Part shown: positions 1 to 6,552 of the stretch, one piece after another
Numbering within the stretch: position 1 is the stretch's first letter
Layout of the letters: every line of letters begins with the position of its first letter
NCBI RefSeq assembly: GCF_003056305.1
Contig: NZ_PYVX01000001.1
Location: 1,240,001-1,304,000 of the forward strand
Reading direction: 5' to 3'
Length of the DNA: 64,000 nucleotides
Origin: Halomonas denitrificans
Lineage (GTDB): Bacteria; Pseudomonadota; Gammaproteobacteria; Pseudomonadales; Halomonadaceae
The notes under the pieces: model-generated
Seen by the model: only the letters and a program-made list of their open reading frames with translations
What the model was told of the DNA's origin: nothing
The model's database searches: none
Position numbers and translations under genes: made by a program

Positions 1-206
1 CGCTGCACCTGGGGGCGGATGCCGAACACCACCACCAGGCGCACGCCCAGGGTATGCAGCAGCGCCAGGTCCTGGATCAGCTGCTCGCCTCGGCCGCTCG
101 CCATGGCCTCCCCCTCGATCAGGATGACGAAGGTTCGTCCCCGATGGGCGTTGATGTAGGGCGAGGAGTTGCGAAACCAGTCGACAAAGGGGAAACGAGT
201 ATCCAA
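1..206 (-). CDS. argA: N-acetylglutamate synthase, N-terminal part (cut by window edge)
   Basis: First enzyme of arginine biosynthesis, acetylating glutamate with acetyl-CoA. Only the first 68 codons are present. The translation runs FVDWFRNSSPYINAHRGRTF, then VILIEGEAMASGRG and LLHTLGVRLVVVFGIRPQ, which follows the start of E. coli ArgA (amino-acid-kinase-like domain) closely. I chose the TTG at 206 because GGAG lies 7 nt before it and homology begins right there; no nearer ATG exists in frame. The acetyltransferase domain is outside the window, so integrity cannot be judged. It starts about 60 bp beyond the terminator of the upstream pit gene and so probably has its own promoter. Confidence 0.88.
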   Translation of the reverse strand, partial: MDTRFPFVDWFRNSSPYINAHRGRTFVILIEGEAMASGRGEQLIQDLALLHTLGVRLVVVFGIRPQVQ

Positions 207-265
207 GGCCGCGCTCCGGCAGCAGGTGAACGAGGGAGGGTCGAGCCTCACTATATCAGAGCCAT

Positions 266-298
266 AAAAACGGCGGCACCACCGAGGTGATGCCGCCG
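266..298 (-). terminator. Rho-independent terminator after pit
   Basis: CGGCGGCA (271-278) pairs with TGCCGCCG (291-298), with further CACC/GGTG pairing inside. On the minus strand the stem is followed by five T (266-270). It lies 25 bp after the pit stop codon. Confidence 0.8.
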
Positions 299-322
299 CC
301 TGGCCGGTCGGGCGAGATCGGG

Positions 323-1588
323 CTAGCCGAACATGCCCTTCAGCGTGAAGAAGAACAGGATAGCGAGACCCGCACCCGCCGGCAGCGTGATCAGCCACGA
401 CATGGCGATGGTGCCGATGACCCGCAGGTTGAGCGCCGCCATGCCGCGGGCCAGGCCCACGCCGAGCACCGCTCCGACCAGGGTGTGGGTGGTGGAGCTC
501 GGCAGGCCGGTGCCCGAGGCCAGCACCACGGTGGTGGCGGCCGCCAGGGTGGCGGCGAAGCCGCGGCTCGGCGTCAGCTCGGTGATACCGGTGCCCACGG
601 TGGCGATGACCTTGTGGCCGTAGGTGACCAGGCCGACGACGATGCCGCCGCCGCCCAGCACCAGCACCCACCAGGGCACCAGGGCGGCGCCCTCGACCTT
701 GCCGCCGGTCTGCACCACGCTGATCACCGCCGCCAGCGGACCCACGGCGTTGGCCACGTCGTTGGAGCCGTGGGCGAAGGCCATGGCGCAGGCGGTGAAG
801 ATCATCAGCACGCCGAAGACCCGCTCCACGCCGGAGAAGCCGAACTGGTCGGCCTGGCGGCTGGAGGCCTTGACGCGCCGTTCCATGAACACGCCGAGCG
901 CCGCGATCAGCAGGCCGGCGAGGATGGCGAGCAGCAGGCTGGTGCCGAAGCTCAGGTCCAGGCCGACGTGCTTGAGGCCCTTGGTGAGGGTCACCATGGT
1001 CACCGCGAAGCCGACCAGGAAGATGTACATCGGCACGTAGCGCTTGGCCGCGGCGAAGGGATCCTGGGCCTCGAAGATCAGGTGCTGGACCGACTTGAAG
1101 AGCGTGAAGGCGATGGTGCCGGAGAGCAGCGGCGAGACCACCCAGCTGGCGGCGATGGTGCCCACCGCGCCCCAGTCCACCGCGGCCGCGCCGAGGCCCG
1201 CCACCGCGAAGCCGACGATGGCGCCGACGATGGAGTGGGTGGTGGAGACCGGCCAGCCCTTCATGGAGGCGACCAGCAGCCAGGTCGCCGCCGCGAGCAG
1301 CGCCGCCAGCATGCCGTAGACCAGCAGCTGCGGGTCATCGCGCAGCAGCTCGGGATCGATGATCCCCTTGCGGATGGTGTTGGTGACCTCGCCGCCGGCG
1401 AGCCACGCGCCGAGGAATTCGAAGATCACGGCGATGATGATCGCCTGCTTGATGGTGATGGCCCGGGAGCCCACCGAGGTGCCCATGGCGTTGGCCACGT
1501 CGTTGGCGCCGACGCCCCAGGCCATGAAGAAGCCGAAGAGACAGGCGAGGATGATGAAGACCTCGCCGTGCTGAGCAATGATCGACAT
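323..1588 (-). CDS. pit: Low-affinity inorganic phosphate transporter, PiT family
   Basis: Inner-membrane phosphate permease of 421 aa, driven by a cation gradient; whether H+ or Na+ cannot be told from sequence. The duplicated PiT signature is visible: GANDVANAMGTSVGSRAI near the N-terminus and GSNDVANAVGPLAAV in the second half, each followed by a PVSTTHS/LPSSTTH loop typical of the family. About ten hydrophobic segments span the protein. I start it at ATG 1588 (MSIIAQHG), not at the upstream in-frame ATG at 1630, because the 14 extra residues are polar and not family-like; GGGA lies about 10 nt upstream. It follows the DUF47 gene by 73 bp in the same direction, the usual pairing. Confidence 0.93.
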   Translation of the reverse strand: MSIIAQHGEVFIILACLFGFFMAWGVGANDVANAMGTSVGSRAITIKQAIIIAVIFEFLGAWLAGGEVTNTIRKGIIDPELLRDDPQLLVYGMLAALLAAATWLLVASMKGWPVSTTHSIVGAIVGFAVAGLGAAAVDWGAVGTIAASWVVSPLLSGTIAFTLFKSVQHLIFEAQDPFAAAKRYVPMYIFLVGFAVTMVTLTKGLKHVGLDLSFGTSLLLAILAGLLIAALGVFMERRVKASSRQADQFGFSGVERVFGVLMIFTACAMAFAHGSNDVANAVGPLAAVISVVQTGGKVEGAALVPWWVLVLGGGGIVVGLVTYGHKVIATVGTGITELTPSRGFAATLAAATTVVLASGTGLPSSTTHTLVGAVLGVGLARGMAALNLRVIGTIAMSWLITLPAGAGLAILFFFTLKGMFG

Positions 1589-1661
1589 AGGGAGTGTTCC
1601 CTTGTTGCGGTCAGAAGAAGAGCGAAACAACGAGGCCCCGGGATCGCCGGGGCCGCTGCGT

Positions 1662-2348
1662 TCAGTTGGCCGTCATGATCTGCAGTCGGCTGCCGACGCG
1701 CTCGGCGCGGTCGGAGAGCTCGCCCACCCAGTCGATGATCTTGTAGAGGAACATCACGTCCACCGGCGGCAGGCGATCCTCGAGCTCGAAGAGCTGGCGG
1801 CGGATCGCCACCTGCTGGCCGTCGGCCTGCTGCTCGAGCACGTGCAGCTCGCGGATCAGCTTCTGCATCACGTCGGAGACGTTGCGCCCGAAGCCGGACT
1901 CGAGCAGGTCCTTGAGCTCCTCGAGGGCGTGGCGCGCCTGGGCCACGCAGGCCACCGAGGTGCGCATGTAGTCACGCATCGGCTGGGCCAGCTCCTCGGG
2001 CACCTGCATGCGACGCCCGAGCATGATGCCGGTGATGTCGCGGACCTTGTTGGCGATCTTGTCCTGCACGCTGATCAGGTCGAGCAGGTCGGAGCGCGAG
2101 ACCGGCAGGAACATCGTGTTGGGCAGGTTGAGACGCAGCTCGGTCTTGAGCTCATCGGCCTCGTGCTCGAGGCGCGTGATCGTCTCGCGATGCTGCTCGG
2201 CGGTGTCCCAGTCGCCCTCGAGGGACGCCTCGAAGAAGGGCAGCAGCTCGTCGGCACACGCGTTGGCCTTGACGATGTGGGCCAGCAGCGGATGGAATGG
2301 CGAGCGGCCGAACATCGCGGAGAAGGGATTGGATGTCACCATGGGCAT
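1662..2348 (-). CDS. DUF47 / TIGR00153 family PhoU-like protein, partner of Pit
   Basis: 228-aa all-helical cytoplasmic protein of the DUF47 (PhoU-like) family, which usually sits beside Pit permeases and is thought to modulate them. Family-typical stretches are FGRSPFHPLLAHI at the N-terminus, SRSDLLDLISVQDKIANKVRDI in the middle and MFLYKIIDWVGELSDRAERVGSRLQ at the end. The length is normal. ATG 2348 has AGG 7 nt upstream; ATG 2342 is an alternative. It is first gene of a two-gene unit with pit. A direct role in phosphate control is inference from context. Confidence 0.88.
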   Translation of the reverse strand: MPMVTSNPFSAMFGRSPFHPLLAHIVKANACADELLPFFEASLEGDWDTAEQHRETITRLEHEADELKTELRLNLPNTMFLPVSRSDLLDLISVQDKIANKVRDITGIMLGRRMQVPEELAQPMRDYMRTSVACVAQARHALEELKDLLESGFGRNVSDVMQKLIRELHVLEQQADGQQVAIRRQLFELEDRLPPVDVMFLYKIIDWVGELSDRAERVGSRLQIMTAN

Positions 2349-2447
2349 CTATGAACCTGGAAAAATGGCGGCGTCAGTATAGTGACTGACACCCTCAGCG
2401 TCATGAAAAAATCATCCAATATTCATCGAACCGAGGTGGCTCTCCCG

Positions 2448-3338
2448 ATGGCAAACGAGATCGAACTCAAGCTCGCCCTGGGCGACCCGGACGCCGGGGG
2501 CGCCGCAGGGCCCGAGGCCCTGCGACGACACCCGCGCCTGGCCGGGGTGACGCCGACGCTCACCCAGCTCGGCAACACCTACTTCGACACCCCCGAGGGC
2601 GACCTGGAGGGCGCGCGCATGGCGCTGCGCCTGCGCCGCGCCGACGGGCGCCTGCTGCAGACGCTGAAGACCCGCGGCCAGGGCGGCGGCGGGCTCTCGA
2701 CCCGCGGCGAGTGGGAGTGGGAGGTGCCGGGCCCCGGCCTCGACCTCGAGGGGCTCGCCGCGCTGCCGCCGATGGCCGAGCGCGAGCCGGGCCTGCTCGA
2801 GCGCCTGGTGCCGCGCTTCGCCACCGACTTCGCCCGCGAGACCTGGTGGCTCGAGCACGCGGGCGCGACCATCGAGCTCGCCCTGGACATCGGCGAGATC
2901 CGGGCCGGCGAGCGGGTGGTGGCGATCCGCGAGCTGGAGCTCGAGCTCAAGGCGGGCGAGCCCGAGGCGCTCTGGTCGCTGGCCGAAGCCCTCGCCGACA
3001 CCGTGGCCCTGCGACCCTCGGACACCAGCAAGGCGGCCCGCGGCGGCGCCCTGCTCGAGGGCACGCGCGCGCTGCCCGAGGCCAGCTCCCCCGCCGGCTG
3101 GTTGCACCGCGCCACCCTGGCGCTGGATGCCCTGGCGGACAGCGGCGACGAGACCTGGCGCCACGAGGCGCGCCGGGCCTTCCAACGGCTGGCGGAACTG
3201 GGCGATGATGCGGGAGGAGACGGCGACGCCCGGGCACTCGCCGAGGCGCTTTCGGCCGAGCCCTGGCTGACCCCGGCCTTCGGGCGGCGCATGCTGCGCC
3301 TGGCCCGCCGGCTGCCGGGCGATGCCGACCTGAGCTGA
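2448..3338 (+). CDS. CYTH domain protein, probable inorganic triphosphatase
   Basis: 296-aa protein starting MANEIELKL, which contains the CYTH signature ExExK at residues 4-8. Other CYTH tunnel features follow: NTYFDTP, then MALRLRR, then LQTLKTRG. Most bacterial CYTH proteins of this type hydrolyse inorganic tripolyphosphate. E. coli YgiF (about 430 aa) adds a C-terminal CHAD domain; here only about 90 residues follow the CYTH fold, Arg/Ala-rich and too short for a full CHAD domain. The start at ATG 2448 is supported by GAGGTGG 8-14 nt upstream; the longer in-frame ORF from 2382 lacks CYTH-like sequence. Divergent from the DUF47-pit pair. Confidence 0.82.
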   Translation: MANEIELKLALGDPDAGGAAGPEALRRHPRLAGVTPTLTQLGNTYFDTPEGDLEGARMALRLRRADGRLLQTLKTRGQGGGGLSTRGEWEWEVPGPGLDLEGLAALPPMAEREPGLLERLVPRFATDFARETWWLEHAGATIELALDIGEIRAGERVVAIRELELELKAGEPEALWSLAEALADTVALRPSDTSKAARGGALLEGTRALPEASSPAGWLHRATLALDALADSGDETWRHEARRAFQRLAELGDDAGGDGDARALAEALSAEPWLTPAFGRRMLRLARRLPGDADLS

Positions 3339-3396
3339 GCCGACCCGAGCTGACCCAGCCCGACAGGCCCGGCTTGCCACCACAAGGACGACGCTC

Positions 3397-4308
3397 GTGA
3401 ACTACCTCCCCAAGCCCGCGGGCGAAGGCCTGCGCACCCGGGTCTTCCAGATCATCTTCGAATCCGACACCCTGGCGGCCAAGGCCTTCGACATCGCCCT
3501 GATCGGGGCGATCCTGATCAGCGTGCTGGTGGTGATGCTGGAGAGCATCGAGAGCCTGCGCGTCGACTATGGCGCCTGGTTCTTCTGGCTGGAGTGGGGC
3601 TTCACCCTCGCCTTCACCCTCGAGCTCGCGGTGCGCCTCTACTGCCTCGAGCGCCCGCTGCAGTACCTCAAGAGCTTCTACGGCATCATCGACCTGGTGG
3701 CGATCCTGCCCACCTGGCTGGCGCTGGTGCTGCCGGGGGCCCAGTCGCTGGTGGTGGTGCGCCTGCTGCGCACTCTGCGCATCTTCCGGGTGCTGCGGCT
3801 GATGGAGTTCGTCGGCGAGGGGCGGCTGCTGATCGACGCCCTCAAGCGCAGCAGCCACCAGATCTTCCTGTTCCTGTTCACCGTCTTCATGCTGGTGACC
3901 ATCTTCGCCTCGCTCGTCTACCTGATCGAGCCCGAGGAGGCCGGCTTCACCAGCATCCCCACGGCGATCTACTGGGCCGTGGTCACCCTGACCACGGTCG
4001 GCTACGGCGACATCGTGCCGGTCACCCCGCTGGGCCAGGCGATCTCGGTGATGGTGATGCTGATCGGCTACTCGATCATCGCGGTGCCCACGGGGGTCTT
4101 CTCCGCCGAGGTGATCCGTTCGATCCGCGCCGACCGCTACTCCGACGAGGCCTGCCCGGGCTGCGGCCACGACCGCCACGAGCAGCGCGCGCGGTACTGC
4201 CTGCGCTGCGGCACCTGGCTGGACGAGAACACCCCCGACCCCCGCCTGGCCGAGCAGGCCCCGGCGGGGACGGACGGGGAGGACGCCGAGAAGACGCCGC
4301 CGCGCTGA
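3397..4308 (+). CDS. Voltage-gated potassium channel with C-terminal zinc ribbon
   Basis: 303-aa six-helix cation channel. S1 to S3 lie at about 31-50, 61-80 and 94-113. S4 carries Arg at 122, 125, 128, 131 and 134, the every-third-residue voltage-sensor pattern. S5 is about 155-177, the selectivity filter TTVGYGD is 199-205 (K+ selective), and S6 is about 212-236. After S6 a cytoplasmic tail contains CPGCGH...YCLRCG (Cys 253, 256, 268, 271), a four-Cys zinc ribbon. GTG 3397 has AAGGA about 8 nt upstream. K+ flux fits osmotic adaptation in a halophile, but that link is inference. Confidence 0.9.
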   Translation: MNYLPKPAGEGLRTRVFQIIFESDTLAAKAFDIALIGAILISVLVVMLESIESLRVDYGAWFFWLEWGFTLAFTLELAVRLYCLERPLQYLKSFYGIIDLVAILPTWLALVLPGAQSLVVVRLLRTLRIFRVLRLMEFVGEGRLLIDALKRSSHQIFLFLFTVFMLVTIFASLVYLIEPEEAGFTSIPTAIYWAVVTLTTVGYGDIVPVTPLGQAISVMVMLIGYSIIAVPTGVFSAEVIRSIRADRYSDEACPGCGHDRHEQRARYCLRCGTWLDENTPDPRLAEQAPAGTDGEDAEKTPPR

Positions 4309-4338
4309 GCCGGCGGCGCGGCGAGGCCGCGCCGTGCG

Positions 4339-4962
4339 TCAGGCCTGGAAGGGACGGACGTCGCCGCGCCCCTCGCGCAGGATGGTCGGCGGCAGGTCGC
4401 GCAGGTCGATCACGCTGGTCGGCTCCAGGTGGCAGGCGCCGCCGTCGATGACCAGGTCGAGATGGGCGCCGAAGCGCTCGCGAATCTCCTCGGCGTCGGT
4501 CATCGGCAGCTCCTCCCCCACCGGGATCAGGGTCACGCTCATCAGCGGCTCGCCCAGGGCGTCGAGCAGGGCCCGGGTGATCTGGTGGTCCGGCACCCGC
4601 ACGCCGATGGAACGGCGCTTGGGGTGCAGCAGCAGCCGCGGCACCTCGGTGGTGGCGTCGAGGATGAAGGTGTAGGCGCCCGGCGTATGCGCCTTCAGCA
4701 GCCGGAAGACCGCATTGTCCACCTTGGCGTAGGTGCCGATCTCCGACAGATCCGAGCAGACCAGAGTGAAGTTGTGCTTGTCGTCCAGCGAGCGCAGCCA
4801 CTTGATCTTCTCGATGGCCTTCTTGTCGCCGAGGTGGCAGCCCAGGGCGTAGCCGGAGTCGGTCGGATAGGCGACCACCCCGCCGCCGCGGATGATCTGG
4901 ATCGCCTGGTCGATCAGGCGCTTCTGGGGATTGTCCGGGTGGATCTGGAAGAACTGGCTCAT
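4339..4962 (-). CDS. yciO: YciO, Sua5/YciO/YrdC family protein
   Basis: 207 aa and collinear with E. coli YciO over its whole length: MSQFFQIHPDNPQKRLI, GGVVAYPTDSGYALGC, HNFTLVCSDLSE, TPGAYTFIL, KRRSIGVRVP and the final EGRGDVRPF. The family shares the dsRNA-binding/threonylcarbamoyl-AMP synthase fold of Sua5/TsaC, but YciO itself is not the essential TsaC enzyme and its physiological role is unsettled. ATG 4962 has GGAGCT (on the minus strand) 3-8 nt upstream. It lies beside rnm, the neighbour it has in enterobacteria. Confidence 0.93.
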   Translation of the reverse strand: MSQFFQIHPDNPQKRLIDQAIQIIRGGGVVAYPTDSGYALGCHLGDKKAIEKIKWLRSLDDKHNFTLVCSDLSEIGTYAKVDNAVFRLLKAHTPGAYTFILDATTEVPRLLLHPKRRSIGVRVPDHQITRALLDALGEPLMSVTLIPVGEELPMTDAEEIRERFGAHLDLVIDGGACHLEPTSVIDLRDLPPTILREGRGDVRPFQA

Positions 4963-5029
4963 GCGAGCTCCCTGTTCGGTGGCCGGAAATGGGGTAGCGC
5001 CACGATAACATGCGCCGCCGGGGGCGGCG

Positions 5030-5944
5030 TCAGGCCCCAGGCGACGCGGCGGCGGTGGCGACGAGGCCGGCCAGGCGCGGGTGGGTCCACACCGGCGGCG
5101 TGGCGGTGCGCGGCACGGGGCTCATGCTGCCCGGCGCCAGGTGCCCACCAGGGAAGTGGAAGTCGCTGCCCACCGAGCCGAAGAGCTCGCGCTCCTGCAG
5201 CTGGCGCGCCAGGTCGCGGGTCACGTCGGGATTCTGGAAGCCGCTGACCAGCTCCGCGGCCTGGCCGCCGGCGGCGGCGAAGTCGTCGAGCAGCAGCCCG
5301 CGCTTGCGCCGGGTCAGGCCGTGGCGCAGCGGATGGGCGAGCACCGCCACCCCGCCGGCGTCGAGGATCCAGGCCACCGCCGTGGCCAGAAACGGCCAGT
5401 GGGCCTTGATGTCGCCGGCCTTGCCGTTGCCGAGGTGCTTCTTGAAGGCGGTGCCGATGTCGGGCACCAGCCCCGCGGCCACCAGCGCCCGGGCGAAGTC
5501 GGGCCGCCCCAGCGGGCGCTCGGAGCCGGCCTGTTCCCGGGCCCGGGCCAGGGCATCGTCGAGGCCGATCTTCTCGAGCCGTTCGGCGATGCGGTGGGAG
5601 CGCTGCTCGCGGGCCTCGGCCTGGGCGGCCAGCCCCGCGACCAGGTCGCCCCGCGGCCCCTCGGGCAGCAGGCCCACCACGTGGATGTTGATGCCGCGCC
5701 ACTGGGTCGAGAGCTCGGTGCCGGGGATCAGGCCGATGCCCTGCTCGCAGGCGGCGGCCTGGGCCTCCTCGATGCCGGCCATGGTGTCGTGGTCGGTCAG
5801 CGCCATCAGGGTCACGCCCTTGGCCCGGCACAGCGCCACCACCTCGGCCGGCGGCAGGGCGCCGTCGGAGGCCGTGGAGTGCATGTGCAGGTCGACGCTA
5901 TGGGGTTCGCCCTCGAATCGGGCGGGAGGTGCGGTCATGGGCAT
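5030..5944 (-). CDS. rnm: RNase AM-type PHP-domain 5'-3' exonuclease (YciV)
   Basis: 304-aa metal-dependent PHP phosphoesterase. The metal-binding motifs are present in order: DLHMHSTASDG near residue 18, LTDHDTMAG near 48, the central lid region, AVLAHPLRH near 200 and GSDFHFPGGH near 262. E. coli YciV (RNase AM) matures 5' ends of rRNAs and also acts on 3',5'-bisphosphonucleotides; the same role is inferred here. ATG 5944 and ATG 5938 are both possible and neither has a clear Shine-Dalgarno. Reads away from yciI, with yciO downstream, a conserved neighbourhood. Confidence 0.87.
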   Translation of the reverse strand: MPMTAPPARFEGEPHSVDLHMHSTASDGALPPAEVVALCRAKGVTLMALTDHDTMAGIEEAQAAACEQGIGLIPGTELSTQWRGINIHVVGLLPEGPRGDLVAGLAAQAEAREQRSHRIAERLEKIGLDDALARAREQAGSERPLGRPDFARALVAAGLVPDIGTAFKKHLGNGKAGDIKAHWPFLATAVAWILDAGGVAVLAHPLRHGLTRRKRGLLLDDFAAAGGQAAELVSGFQNPDVTRDLARQLQERELFGSVGSDFHFPGGHLAPGSMSPVPRTATPPVWTHPRLAGLVATAAASPGA

Positions 5945-6063
5945 GACGCCGGCAGGTGACTTTGTCAGAATATCCCGACATGGTGCTCGCGCGGCCGGTG
6001 ACGGTCAATGTCGAGGCCATCGGCCCCGCGGCGCGAGCCGCCCACCACCGAGGAAGAACCGCG

Positions 6064-6363
6064 ATGCTCTACGCCATCATCAGTGAAGATGTGAACGACA
6101 GCCTGGAACGGCGCCTGGCCGCCCGCCCGGATCACCTGGCCCGCCTCGAGGCGCTGCGCGACGAGGGCCGCCTGGTGCTGGCCGGCCCGCATCCCGCCAT
6201 CGACAGCAACGATCCGGGCGAAGCCGGCTTCACGGGGAGCCTGGTGGTCGCCGAGTTCGAGAGCCTCGAGAGCGCCCAGGCCTGGGCCGACGCCGACCCC
6301 TACATGATCGCCGGCGTCTACGCCAAGGCGATCGTGAAGCCGTTCAAGAAGGTCCTGCCCTGA
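6064..6363 (+). CDS. yciI: YciI family protein
   Basis: 99-aa small ferredoxin-like-fold protein. It shows the YciI pattern: [10 protein letters not shown] start, [24 protein letters not shown] with the conserved His pair, and [21 protein letters not shown]. coli YciI is a small protein of unsettled enzymatic role in the same genomic neighbourhood as YciV and YciO. ATG 6064 is fixed by a strong ribosome binding site, GAGGAAGAA, at 6049-6057; the longer ORF from 5956 overlaps the divergent promoter region and is not family-like. Confidence 0.88.
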   Translation: MLYAIISEDVNDSLERRLAARPDHLARLEALRDEGRLVLAGPHPAIDSNDPGEAGFTGSLVVAEFESLESAQAWADADPYMIAGVYAKAIVKPFKKVLP

Positions 6364-6381
6364 CCCTCACCCACAGGTTTT

Positions 6382-6420
6382 CTTGTCCACAGCCGGTTTC
6401 CCACAGCTGCTGTGGACAAG
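6382..6420. repeat. Perfect 12-bp inverted repeat containing DnaA-box-like 9-mers
   Basis: CTTGTCCACAGC at 6382-6393 is exactly complementary to GCTGTGGACAAG at 6409-6420, with 15 bp between. Each arm holds TTGTCCACA, one base from the DnaA box TTATCCACA. Extra CCACAG words lie at 6371-6376 and 6401-6406. There is no T tract after it, so a terminator for yciI is unlikely. Confidence 0.6.
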
Positions 6421-6497
6421 CCTGTTGAAACGCCGCGGACGCCTTTCGCCAGCCCCGATACCGTGGCGCCGCGACACGATCGATCAAAGCTTGATCA

Positions 6498-6517
6498 CCC
6501 CCCCCCCCCCCCCCCCC
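6498..6517. repeat. Homopolymer of 20 C in the 5' region of mnmC
   Basis: An unbroken run of 20 cytosines ends 35 bp before the mnmC start codon. Just before it is GATCA-AAGCT-TGATC, an inverted repeat at 6482-6496. Such tracts are prone to slipped-strand changes and to sequencing length errors. No other homopolymer of this size was seen in the window. Confidence 0.95.
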
Positions 6518-6552
6518 TCTGACCCCGAGACCGGACCGACCGGAGCCCCGCC

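Noticed and set aside
2371..2405. Possible Pho box between the DUF47-pit pair and the CYTH gene
   Set aside because: Only scattered matches to CTGTCAT direct repeats with the wrong spacing; not better than chance.
6382..6420. Rho-independent terminator of yciI
   Set aside because: The stem is strong but no T tract follows on either strand.
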